DNA from: Candidatus Endonucleibacter sp. (ex Gigantidas childressi)
Lineage (GTDB): Bacteria > Pseudomonadota > Gammaproteobacteria > Pseudomonadales > Endozoicomonadaceae
Direction of reading: 5' to 3'
DNA: 64,000 nucleotides
NCBI GenBank assembly: GCA_030674875.1
Contig: JASXSU010000003.1
Location: 1,218,076 to 1,282,075, forward strand
The notes beneath the pieces were generated by a model. That model worked only from the letters and a program-made list of their open reading frames with translations, was not told the origin of the DNA and did not search any database. The translations under genes were made by a program, and so were the position numbers. Positions 39,622 through 48,334 of the stretch are shown here, one piece after another (the first letter of the stretch is position 1; every line of letters starts with the position of its first letter).

Positions 39622-40060
39622 GCTGGATTCAAGCAATAAGTGCAATCGGCTGTCCTGTGTAGACTTCGATTGGTGTTCGCCCTCCTAAAACCTTCCTAGG
39701 CATGGTATTGATCAACATTTCCATTGTCCTCAGATCATCTTCTGTTAGATGACTCAACTCCATTTTTTTAGGCCAGGTTCTCCGAATGATGCCATTGGTA
39801 TTTTCGTTAGTTCCCCGCTGATAACTAGCATAAGGCTTGGCAAAGTAGATACCTGCATTCATTGCTTTTGCTACTTTCTGCATGTAGTCTGTTCTAAGAA
39901 GAGCCTCAATCTGATACCGTTGCTCTTGAGTCAGCTGCTTGTATTGCCTAGTTTGAGTACTAATTCTTGGCTTCCATTTTTAGGGTGATAGCTACAAATA
40001 TACCTGCAGCTTGCTCACCTATAAAATTTCAGTCAATTGCACTTATTATATTAATCCAGC
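39622..40060 (-). mobile_element. IS30-C internal-deletion derivative with both ends
   Basis: It is bounded by GCTGGATTCAAGCAATAAG and, inverted, GCTGGATTAATATAATAAG, the two terminal repeats of IS30-C. Inside, the transposase frame runs from its N-terminus (TRQYKQLTQEQRYQIEALL) to YMQ and then directly to KVAKAMNAGIYFAKPY and the C-terminus, so about two thirds is missing. With both ends kept it could be moved in trans. It is inserted ten bases inside the IS30-B coding start (ATGAAGTATC). Confidence 0.85.
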
Positions 40061-40168
40061 GATACTTCATAGGTTTTTACTTCGTGATTGGAGCAAAAAA
40101 CTAAGGGTATCGCAGTTCATCGTTTTTATTAAATTGGGTGTCGCACTTAGTATATGAATTCGGCTTAT
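40061..40168 (-). mobile_element. IS30-B leader fragment, copy 3
   Basis: It is the 5' leader and first codons of IS30-B as in copies 1 and 2, cut by the IS30-C derivative and joined on its other side to the third htpG fragment. Confidence 0.7.
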
Positions 40169-40629
40169 ACAGCAAGCATTTTGTTGATATAGGCCGTGGA
40201 GACTTGGATCTTGGCAAGCTGGAGGATGAGTCTGATAAAAAAGCTCACGAAGAAATTGCCAAAGAGAAAGAAGACCTTATCAAGCGAATTAAAGAAATAT
40301 TGAAGGGTGATGTAGAAGAAGTCAGAGTCACTCACAGTCTAACTGATTCTCCAGCCTGTCTCGTTGTTGGTCAAAATAACATGGGAGCTCAAATGCTCCA
40401 AATTATGAAAGCTGCGGGTCAATCTACACCTAGCTCAAAACCTATTTTTGAAATAAACACGAGTCACCCTCTAATACTTAAACTAGATCAGGAGCAGGAT
40501 GAAGATAGCTTTGCCGACTTGATCAAAATCGTATTTGACCAAGCAAATCTAGCTGCAGGCGGTACATTAGATAATCCAGCCAGCTATGTCCACAGACTGA
40601 ATAAGCTCTTGGTGGAAATGACTGGTTAA
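40169..40629 (+). pseudogene. htpG 3' fragment, copy 3
   Basis: It carries the last 153 codons of htpG in an unbroken frame to the native TAA, with a few substitutions (THSLTD for TNRLTD, DEDSFAD for DEDRFAD). It lacks all of the ATPase and middle domains. If translated from a start in the IS30-B leader (about 40138) it would give a free C-terminal dimerisation domain. Whether this is expressed is unknown. Confidence 0.85.
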
Positions 40630-40686
40630 AGCTAATGCAAAGATACATGCTTGATTCACTACCATAGTGCTTCAAACCGATGAATA

Positions 40687-40753
40687 TATACTCCTTGCAC
40701 CCTTGAAAGTTGGCGTTTGTCGCCTACCAGCACCTTCAAGGGTAACGGGTATA
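40687..40753. repeat. MITE-like repeat, family B, short form (duplicate)
   Basis: It is the third copy of the repeat at 25947-26013, carried by the segmental duplication. Confidence 0.6.
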
Positions 40754-41100
40754 ACTAGATAATCGTCTATTTTTGACACCATATTCCAGGGTTACAAAAA
40801 CAGGCTATTATCCAGTGATACTTACAGGCCCCTGCACAACTAGTATCCGTTACAATGATTGCTTGAATTAAGCTATTAAACGCTATGTAAGAGACAAAAA
40901 ACATGAAGCACTTCACTTTCAAAGCGTAGAAGTATGGGCAGACGCCAAACCCGCATCAAACAACTAGCATCACCTATTACCCTCGGGTTAAGTTGACGAC
41001 ATTAAAATATGAATAAAATCATATTGTTAGCCGTAACTCTTAAGGTTAATACCACCAAATCCGTATTTATTACACAACTTACACCACCCTTACTGCATTC

Positions 41101-41498
41101 AGCAACCAACCGGAAATCTGCTCTGGGCTCCACTCTACACGCAGCTTTGATTCAATCACCTCGATCATTTTTGGCGTCATTCTACTCGCCCGAGCCGACT
41201 CTGTACGACGGCTATCTGTTCGGCCTTATGCTTGCCTATGCCTATATCCACGTTCGCCAGTATTCCTCGCCAACTCACGGCTCACCGTGGACTGGATGGT
41301 GCCAATAATCTCCGCTACCTCCCTTTGGCTGCAACCGCTTTTCTTTAGTGCGGAAATCTGGCATCTTTGTTCGTAAGCCAGTTATTGGTAAATTATCGTC
41401 ATCACCTCATATCTCGCCGGAGAAAATGGTAGGAGTTTACCTTCAGTTGGCCCTTTCTTCTACCTAGTCAAGTGATGCACTTCAGATTTGAATCCGCC
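41101..41498 (-). mobile_element. IS30-A 5' fragment
   Basis: It has one terminal repeat (GGCGGATTCAAATC on the minus strand, ending at 41498) and codons for about the first 100 residues of the transposase. These are interrupted by a stop in the second codon group and by frameshifts (QRCQISALKKSGCSQRE is still legible). The left border is the breakpoint of the segmental duplication. Confidence 0.8.
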
Positions 41499-41666
41499 TT
41501 GTATAAAATCTATATAACTAAATGATTTGGAATTGTACACGGCGTCAAGCGAACGAGGCCACAGAAACTCAGCAAGGTTAAGTTACTGTGGTGAGATAAC
41601 TCTGACAACAAAGTAATCTGTAAAGGTTACGGTTGTGTTCTCTCAATGGACAGCTTCGTAGCTTCT

Positions 41667-44258
41667 TTATACAGCCTTTGCGATAATGCTATCTGCAGCT
41701 TGCTTATAAGATTCCAGTTTGTCAAAGTTTAAGTAACGGTAGATTTCACCAGCCATGCTGTCGATGTTTTTAGCGTAAACCATATACTCATCAAAAGTTG
41801 GTATTTTTCCCATAATAGCTCCTACTGCTGCAAGTTCTGCAGAACATAGGTAGACGTTAGCACCATCACCTAGACGATTGGGAAAATTTCTGGTGGAAGT
41901 GGAGAGCACTGTTGCTCCCGCCTCAACCCTTGCCTGATTACCCATGCATAAAGAGCATCCTGGTATTTCTGTGCGTACACCGGCTTTGTTGTAGATGTCA
42001 TAAAACCCTTCTGCCATCAATTGCTCTTGATCCATTTTGGTTGGTGGCGACACCCACAGCCGTGTTTTTAGAGGTTTACCGTTTTGTTCAAGTAGCTTGC
42101 CTGCAGCACGGAAGTGGCCAATATTGGTCATACAGGAGCCGAGAAATACTTCGTCGATTTTGTCACCAGCGACATCGGACAAAGTGCGAGCATCGTCTGG
42201 ATCATTAGGCGCGCATAAAATTGGTTCTTTGATATCGGCTAAATCAATGTTAATGATAGCGGCATATTCAGCGCCTGGGTCTGCACGCATTAACTGAGGA
42301 TTGGCCAACCATTCCTCCATTTTCTGGGCCCGCCTTTCTAATGTGCGAGGATCTCCGTAACCATGGCTTATCATCCAGCGCAGCATGGTGACATTAGAAT
42401 TTAGATACTCGGCAACGGAATCTTCGGAAAGTGTAATGGTGCAGCCTGCAGCGGAGCGTTCGGCTGAAGCATCGGATAATTCAAATGCCTGTTCAGCAGT
42501 AAGATCATCAAGCCCTTCTATTTCAAGAATCTTGCCGGAGAAGATGTTTTTTTTGCCTTTTTTTTCTACAGTAAGAAAACCTTGCTTGATAGCAAAGAGA
42601 GGAATAGCATGAACCAAATCTCGCAGGGTAACTCCAGGTTGTTTTTTTCCTTTAAAACGAACTAGCACAGATTCGGGCATATCCAAAGGCATAGCTCCAG
42701 TGGCGGCGGCAAAAGCTACTAGTCCGGAGCCAGCAGGAAAAGATATACCCATTGGAAATCTAGTATGAGAGTCGCCTCCAGTGCCTACTGTATCGGGCAG
42801 GAGCATACGATTAAGCCAACTGTGGATAATGCCGTCACCAGGTCGTAAGGCTACACCTCCACGATTCATAATAAAGTCTGGTAGTGTATGCTGAGTTTCT
42901 ATGTCTACTGGCTTTGGGTAGGCTGCAGTATGACAAAATGACTGCATCACTAAGTCTGCAGAAAAGCCAATGCAGGCCAAGTCTTTTAATTCGTCACGGG
43001 TCATTGGGCCAGTAGTATCCTGCGAACCAACGGTGGTCATACTAGGTTCACAATATTGATTTGGTTTAATACCAGCAACACCGCAGGCTTTACCAACAAT
43101 TTTTTGGGCAAGGGTGTAGCCTTTACCTGAATCTTTAACCGTCATTGGTTTGCGAAATATGTTCGTACTTCCAAGGCCAATGGATTCTCTAGCTTTTTCT
43201 GTTAGACTTCGACCAATAATAAGATTAATTCGCCCTCCAGCTTGAACTTCATCAAGAATGACATCTGATTTTAATGAGAACTCTGATAAGGTTTCACCGG
43301 ACTCTGATAAAATTTTGCCTTCGTAGGGGTTAATGTTAATGATATCGCCCATATGAATTTTTTCAACGGGTGCCTCAAAAACTAAAGCTCCGGCATCTTC
43401 CATAGTATTGAAGAAAATGGGAGCGACCTTTTCACCAATACAGATGCCGCCAAAGCGTTTGTTTGGAATGCCTGGTTGGTCATCACCAAAGTACCACAAC
43501 AAAGAGTTAGTGGCCGATTTACGGGAAGAACCTGTACCAACAACATCGCCCACAAAAGCGACAGGTATACCGAGAGCTTTAATATTTTCAATTTGCTGAA
43601 TGGGCCCGGTGTTACCAGGGGAGTCAGGATTCAGCCCATCCCTTGTCATTTTATACATAGCCCTTGCATGCAAGGGGATATCGGGCCGAGACCAGGCATC
43701 TGGAGCTGGAGATAGATCATCAGTGTTAGTTTCACCCGTTGCTTTAAAAACGATTGCCTTGATATTGTTAGGTACTTTGCCTCTATTGGTAAACCATTCG
43801 CCGTCAGCCCAAGACTGAATGATGCCTTGGGCGTATTTATTACCTTTTCGAGCTTTTTCTTCAATGTCATGAAAAACATCAAAAATCAACAAAGTATTTT
43901 TGAGCTGTATAGCGGCAAGCGCTCCAAGTTTAGGGTTGTCTAGCTGCTCAACTAACGTGGATATGTTATAACCACCAAGCATTTTACCAAGTAGCTCAAT
44001 AGCTTTTTCTTGATTTAATATGGAGGATTTAGCTTCACCGTTGATAAGGGCTGAAAGAAAACCTGCTTTAACGTAAGCGGCTTCATCTACACCGGGGGGG
44101 ACACGAAGCGCTAGTAGCTTCAATAAAGTTTCTTCTTCGCCTGCAGGCGGTTGCTTTAATAACTCAACAAGCTCTGTTGTCTGCTCTGCGCTTAATGGTT
44201 TAGGAGGAACTCCCTCAGCAGAGCGCTCTCGAACGTGATTCCTGTAAGCTTCTAGCAC
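41667..44258 (-). CDS. acnB: Aconitate hydratase B
   Basis: The protein has 863 residues from a GTG at 44258. It aligns with E. coli AcnB from end to end: N-terminal HEAT-like and swivel domains (EETNTDDLSPAPDAWSRP-type wording as GETNTDDLSPAPDAW), then GSQDTTGPMTRDELK, GGDSHTRFPMGISFPAGSG and the three cluster cysteines in GSCMTNIGHFR and CSLCMGNQ. It interconverts citrate and isocitrate, and the apo-form binds mRNA in relatives. Homology starts at VLEAYRNHV (AcnB MLEAYR), and GAGGG lies 8 bases before that GTG. The ATG at 44273 has no ribosome binding site. NfuA at 14.1 kb is a likely cluster donor. Confidence 0.95.
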   Translation of the reverse strand: MLEAYRNHVRERSAEGVPPKPLSAEQTTELVELLKQPPAGEEETLLKLLALRVPPGVDEAAYVKAGFLSALINGEAKSSILNQEKAIELLGKMLGGYNISTLVEQLDNPKLGALAAIQLKNTLLIFDVFHDIEEKARKGNKYAQGIIQSWADGEWFTNRGKVPNNIKAIVFKATGETNTDDLSPAPDAWSRPDIPLHARAMYKMTRDGLNPDSPGNTGPIQQIENIKALGIPVAFVGDVVGTGSSRKSATNSLLWYFGDDQPGIPNKRFGGICIGEKVAPIFFNTMEDAGALVFEAPVEKIHMGDIININPYEGKILSESGETLSEFSLKSDVILDEVQAGGRINLIIGRSLTEKARESIGLGSTNIFRKPMTVKDSGKGYTLAQKIVGKACGVAGIKPNQYCEPSMTTVGSQDTTGPMTRDELKDLACIGFSADLVMQSFCHTAAYPKPVDIETQHTLPDFIMNRGGVALRPGDGIIHSWLNRMLLPDTVGTGGDSHTRFPMGISFPAGSGLVAFAAATGAMPLDMPESVLVRFKGKKQPGVTLRDLVHAIPLFAIKQGFLTVEKKGKKNIFSGKILEIEGLDDLTAEQAFELSDASAERSAAGCTITLSEDSVAEYLNSNVTMLRWMISHGYGDPRTLERRAQKMEEWLANPQLMRADPGAEYAAIINIDLADIKEPILCAPNDPDDARTLSDVAGDKIDEVFLGSCMTNIGHFRAAGKLLEQNGKPLKTRLWVSPPTKMDQEQLMAEGFYDIYNKAGVRTEIPGCSLCMGNQARVEAGATVLSTSTRNFPNRLGDGANVYLCSAELAAVGAIMGKIPTFDEYMVYAKNIDSMAGEIYRYLNFDKLESYKQAADSIIAKAV

Positions 44259-44370
44259 AAATGATACCCTCATGATTTGTAGCTGGTTCTGATAGTGTCT
44301 CAGAGGTATAATATTTTAATTCATTGCTGTATTTGGTTGGGTTAACGCGTTTCCAATAATGTAAATGTTC

Positions 44371-44402
44371 GCACCCATTGTATTTAAAAATACAGTGGGT
44401 GC
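44371..44402. promoter_or_regulatory. Long hairpin upstream of acnB
   Basis: GCACCCATTGTATTT (44371-44385) and AAATACAGTGGGTGC (44388-44402) pair over 15 positions with one mismatch and a two-base loop. It lies about 115 bp before the acnB start. It could be an operator, a leader hairpin, or the stem of a bidirectional terminator for the IS30 side. Confidence 0.4.
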
Positions 44403-44829
44403 TAGTTGTGCCTGTCCAGGTTCTAAAACCATAGATTATTGTTCTCTTACTCGTATGCCTTTTATACCAATTTCCTTGAAAGTATGAGGTTGCTGGCTGC
44501 CCTCGTTCCAATAAACTACCATTTCTAGGCTCATGTGGGGTTCGTTCTTTTGTCGCCGAGTAGCAACTCTTAATCCTTTGGGTATGTATCTAATTGTTTT
44601 TGGTGTTGGCTTTAAGTTTCGCAGATTCAAATTCCAAGTGCATCATAGCTTAAGCTGCTAACGCAGCCCTGTGTTCACCCATTATCAGGGTGGGTGTTTT
44701 GAAATTCAAATCTTTTCTTGGCAGAGAATTAAGCCGCATCAATGCTCGCTTCACCTTTATCTGACCTACCTTCTTGAAGTCTGTGTTCTTTGGAAAATAT
44801 TGTCGTAGCAAGCCATTGGTGTTCTCATT

Positions 44830-44957
44830 TATACCCAAAGTATTTCAAGTTGCTACTAGGCGGCAAGTAAGCGAAGCCCCGTGAGCCTACGAATAGTAGG
44901 TGATCGGGGTGAGCGAGCGCAGCCAACAACGTAGCAGATTGAAAGACGATGGGTATA
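44830..44957 (+). repeat. MITE-like repeat, family A (tandem unit 1)
   Basis: This 128-bp copy runs TATACCCAAAGTATTTCAAG to GATGGGTATA. It carries a central palindrome in which AGCCCCGTGAGCCTAC is mirrored by GTAGGTGATCGGGGT. It shares its last TATA-type bases with the next unit. Confidence 0.85.
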
Positions 44958-45081
44958 TACCCAAGCATTTCAAATTGCTACTAGGCAGCAAGTAAGCGAA
45001 GCCCCGTGAGCCTACGAATAGTAGGTGATCGGGGTGAGCGAGCGCAGCCAACAACGTAGCAACTTGAAAGGCGACGGGTGT
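44956..45081 (+). repeat. MITE-like repeat, family A (tandem unit 2)
   Basis: It directly follows unit 1 in the same orientation, beginning at the TATACCC that overlaps the previous GGGTATA. The right end is worn (GACGGGTGTC). Confidence 0.85.
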
Positions 45082-45611
45082 CGTTCCTGATCATTCAGCA
45101 ACCAACCTGAAATCTACTCTGGGCTCCACTCTACACGCAGCTTTGATTCAATTACCTCGATCATTTTTGGTGTCATTCTACTCGCCCGAGCCGACTCTGT
45201 ACGCCGCCTATCTGTTCGGCCTTGTGCTTGCCTGTGCCTATATCCACGTTCGCCAGTATTCCTTGCCAACTCACGCCTCACCGTGGACTGGCTGGTGCCA
45301 ATGATCTCCGCTATCTCCCTTTGGCTACAACCGCTCTTCTTTAGTGCGGAAATCTGGCATCGTTGTTCGTAAACCAGTTGTTGGTAAGTTATCGTCATCA
45401 CTTCATCTCTTGCCGGAGAGAAGGGTGGGAGCTTACCTTCAGCTGGCCCTTTCTTCTACCTAGTCAAGTGATGCACTTCAGACTTGAATCCGCCTTTCCT
45501 GAAGATAGGCATTATAACGAAAAACTGTATTTAAGTTAAGTTTTTGCGATATGATCGCTATTTGTTTGTGAGCGAAGGTGGTGTTGAATTTTAGCCTTTA
45601 AGGTGAGTAAG

Positions 45612-46982
45612 TTATTTTACAATATCATAGCAAGGGCTGTAAGTGCCGCTCTGTAGCTTCATTCTATGTTGTTGAACAAAAGAGCTGAGAAGAATATTCA
45701 TTTTATCCATGAGTTCGGTGTCGCCAGATATCTGATAAGGCCCGTTTTCCCTGATGCTGCGTAAGCCATCCTCCTTAATGTTACCTGATACAATGCCTGA
45801 CATTAAGCGCCTTATATTTGCAGCCAAAAGGTGGCTAGGCATATCGAGTTTTAATGTAAGATTTGCCATGTTTTCATGGGTTGGTTGGAAGGGTAGTTGG
45901 AATTCATGGTCTATTTTTAGTAGCCAGTTGAAGTAGTAAGCATCACTGTGTTTGCGCCTAAAATCAGTTACTGCCTCAAGGCCTTTATGCATAATGTTAG
46001 CAACCTCTATAGGATTGCCGATAACAATTTTGTAGTATTTCTGTGCCACCTTACCAATAGTGTGGCAGATAAAATTATCAATTTGCTCAAAATAGCTCTT
46101 GGCAGATGACGGGCCTGTGAAAACCAAGGGCATAGGCACTTCCTTGTTATCCGGATGAAGGAGGATGCCAAGGATATACAGTATTTCCTCGCAGGTGCCG
46201 GGGCCGCCTGGAAAGACCACGATTCCGTGCCCTAATCTGACAAATGCTTCAAGACGTTTTTCAATGTCAGGTAAAATAATGAGTTCGTTAACAATAGGGT
46301 TTGGTGACTCAGCTGCAATAATACCAGGCTCGGTTAGACCTAGGAATCTACTATCTTTAACACGCTGCTTGGCATGGCCGATATATGCGCCTTTCATCGG
46401 GCCTTTCATTGCTCCTGGACCACAGCCAGTGCATATGTTTAGGTGCCTTAGACCCAGTTGATAGCCTACGGCTTTGGTATAATTGTACTCCTCTCGTGAA
46501 ATTACATGCCCACCCCAGCATACTACAATGTTTGGAGGCTGCTTAGTAATGAAAGCATTGGCGTTTCGTAATATTTCAAAAGTCAGATGAGTTATATCTG
46601 TTGAGCTTGTTTCATCAAATAATCTGTTATCAGTAATGTGAGAGGATACATAGAGGATATCTCTTAGTACGGAGGAGAGATTTTCCCGAACCCCTAGAAT
46701 AAGCTTACCATGAACGAAAGCGTTAGCTGGTGCGTTGACTAGCTCTAGCTTCAGGCCACGGTGCTCTTGGGTGATATAAATATCAAAATTTTGATACTCC
46801 TTTAGTAGCTCTTCTACATTATCCCCTCGCTCACAGCTCAAAACTGCGAGTGCGCACTGCCTGAATAACCGGTGCAGTCCTGTTTTACTTGTATCCTGAA
46901 GTCTGCCAACTTCGCGGCTGGAAAGCACACACATACTACCAGCAGGATCTACACTAGTTGATACAATGTTGTTTTTAGCCAT
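45612..46982 (-). CDS. ppnN: Pyrimidine/purine nucleotide 5'-monophosphate nucleosidase PpnN
   Basis: The protein has 456 residues from the ATG at 46982. It matches E. coli PpnN (YgdH) over the full length. The N-terminal domain has PAGSMCVLS and NFDIYITQEHRGLKLELVN. A LOG-like Rossmann domain carries VVCWGGHVISREEYNYTK, TGCGPGAMKGPMKGA and the catalytic loop HGIVVFPGGPGTCEEILY. The C-terminal PpnN extension follows. It hydrolyses nucleoside monophosphates to base and ribose 5-phosphate and in E. coli is stimulated by (p)ppGpp. AAGTGAG precedes the ATG; an in-frame GTG at 46994 is less likely. Confidence 0.92.
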   Translation of the reverse strand: MAKNNIVSTSVDPAGSMCVLSSREVGRLQDTSKTGLHRLFRQCALAVLSCERGDNVEELLKEYQNFDIYITQEHRGLKLELVNAPANAFVHGKLILGVRENLSSVLRDILYVSSHITDNRLFDETSSTDITHLTFEILRNANAFITKQPPNIVVCWGGHVISREEYNYTKAVGYQLGLRHLNICTGCGPGAMKGPMKGAYIGHAKQRVKDSRFLGLTEPGIIAAESPNPIVNELIILPDIEKRLEAFVRLGHGIVVFPGGPGTCEEILYILGILLHPDNKEVPMPLVFTGPSSAKSYFEQIDNFICHTIGKVAQKYYKIVIGNPIEVANIMHKGLEAVTDFRRKHSDAYYFNWLLKIDHEFQLPFQPTHENMANLTLKLDMPSHLLAANIRRLMSGIVSGNIKEDGLRSIRENGPYQISGDTELMDKMNILLSSFVQQHRMKLQSGTYSPCYDIVK

Positions 46983-47500
46983 ATATATACTCACTTATGG
47001 ATCTGCAAACTTATTATACCCTTTGCTATTGAAAGTGTGGGGGCTGCTGGCTACTCTCACTCACACCAAGTACCTACTCAGCTTTTTCTTTTTTGGCTGG
47101 TTATCAAGATAGAGGCTTATGTAAAGCCTGAGAAATAGATAATACAGCTAACCTTCCGACGCTAGCAATGCTTGCTTAATGAGGCCATACTCACGGAAGT
47201 TACGCTCTTTCTTGTAGCGTAACTACTAGCCTGTTTTTTTTGTTAGGTTAGGGTAATTTTTGGCATAAACAGAGAATGCAGAAAAACAGCTTGAAAATCA
47301 AGTATCTTCAATGATTACACTATATAATATTTCAGTTTTGGTGAAATATCAATAAACATGATTTCCAGTAATAAGTGTAATTTTATTATGCTACGAGGCA
47401 AGTCTATTTGTAGTTCCTTTAATAATTCATTTGGTTGCATACCCATTATCTTTAAGGTATGAGCGGTTAATGAGTAAAAAGAAACAAGGCGGTGAAGTTT
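46983..47500. other. Gene-free region with a worn family B repeat
   Basis: A family B remnant covers about 47015-47115 (TATACCCTTTGCTATTGAAA, then GGGGGCTGCTGGCTACTCTC). The rest is AT-rich with no supported gene. The stretch 47400-47500 must hold the riboflavin synthase promoter. I see no FMN riboswitch motifs (no RFN-element consensus AGGGTG or GGTC-type boxes). Confidence 0.45.
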
Positions 47501-48163
47501 GTGTTTACAGGTATTGTCAAGGGGGTTTTTTCTGTTGTTGGAGTCGAGAGGCTAATAGATTTTATTAGATTATCTGTAGAGTTTAATGATGGGTTAGCTG
47601 AGGGTCTTGTGAAGGGCTGTAGTGTTGCTGTTAATGGTGTTTGCCTTACGGTTGTAGGTATTCGGAGTAGGGTTGTTTTTTTTGATGTAATGAAGGAAAC
47701 GTTGAGAACAACAAATCTTGGGAGCCTTTCTGTAGGGTCGGGGGTGAATATTGAAAGGGCGGCTCGTTTTGGAGATGATATCGGAGGGCACTTGTTGTCT
47801 GGTCATGTGCATGATACGGTTGTTGTAAGCCAGGTTTTAAGGGAAGTAAATAACGTCACACTTGTTATTAAGATTAATAACTTATGGTCTGATTATCTTC
47901 TGCCTAAAGGATATGTAGCCTTAAATGGAGCAAGTCTGACTATTGGCGAAAAAGTTGCTAATGACTCATTCTGTGTGCACCTTATTCCTGAAACTCTTCG
48001 ACAAACTACGTTTGCGGATGTTAAGAGTGGGTCTCGGCTTAATTTTGAAATTGATAGTCAAACTCAGGCTATAGTAAGTACGGTTAAAGCATATATACCA
48101 AAATTGTTGGATATGCAGTGTATATACCCAAAGCATTTTAAATTGCCACCAGGAAGCAAGTAA
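47501..48163 (+). CDS. ribE: Riboflavin synthase, alpha subunit
   Basis: This lumazine-dismutating enzyme, the last step of riboflavin synthesis, has 220 residues from a GTG at 47501. It has two lumazine-binding repeats: MFTGIVKG, VAVNGVCLTVV, FFDVMKETLRTTNL and GGHLLSGHVH, then YVALNGASLTIGE, FCVHLIPETLRQTTF and INFEID-like LNFEIDSQTQA. AAGGCGG lies 8 bases before this GTG. A GTG three codons earlier is possible but adds residues absent from the family. The last 14 codons (from CIYPKHF) and the stop come from a family A repeat starting at 48123. The conserved core is complete, so activity is expected. Confidence 0.93.
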   Translation: MFTGIVKGVFSVVGVERLIDFIRLSVEFNDGLAEGLVKGCSVAVNGVCLTVVGIRSRVVFFDVMKETLRTTNLGSLSVGSGVNIERAARFGDDIGGHLLSGHVHDTVVVSQVLREVNNVTLVIKINNLWSDYLLPKGYVALNGASLTIGEKVANDSFCVHLIPETLRQTTFADVKSGSRLNFEIDSQTQAIVSTVKAYIPKLLDMQCIYPKHFKLPPGSK

Positions 48164-48250
48164 GAGAAGCCCCGTGAGCCTACGAGTAGCAGGCGATAGG
48201 GGTGAGCTAACTCAGCCAACAACGTAGCAACTTGAAAGGCGACGGGCATA
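48123..48250 (+). repeat. MITE-like repeat, family A, overlapping the riboflavin synthase end
   Basis: It runs TATACCCAAAGCATTTTAAA to GACGGGCATA. It is intact, with GCCCCGTGAGCCTACG and AACAACGTAGCAACTTGAAA. It inserted within or at the 3' end of the coding sequence and provides its stop codon at 48161-48163. Confidence 0.85.
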
Positions 48251-48334
48251 TACGCTACTGGCAGACTCGTAGACTTGTGGGCATCATTAGTTTGTCGCCC
48301 ACTCCCATTTTCAGCGGATATCGAATCAATGAGT

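Larger units (their letters stand above)
40169..41100. repeat. Segmental duplication, copy 3 (partial, 0.93 kb)
   Basis: It repeats 25429-26360 including the htpG end, the short family B repeat (40687-40753) and part of the downstream gap. It stops at TACTGCATTC, where the IS30-A piece begins. It has more differences from copy 1 near this end. Confidence 0.85.
44620..45493 (-). mobile_element. IS30-A with core replaced by two family A repeats
   Basis: Both terminal repeats are present (left GCAGATTCAAATTCC, right GGCGGATTCAAGTC on the minus strand). The N-terminal transposase codons (45114-45401, QRCQISALKKSGCSQREIAE) and C-terminal codons (44650-44838, NENTNGLLRQYFPKNTDFKK) remain. Between them, where about 200 residues of DDE core should be, stand two head-to-tail family A repeats. 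It is non-autonomous but has both ends. Confidence 0.85.
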
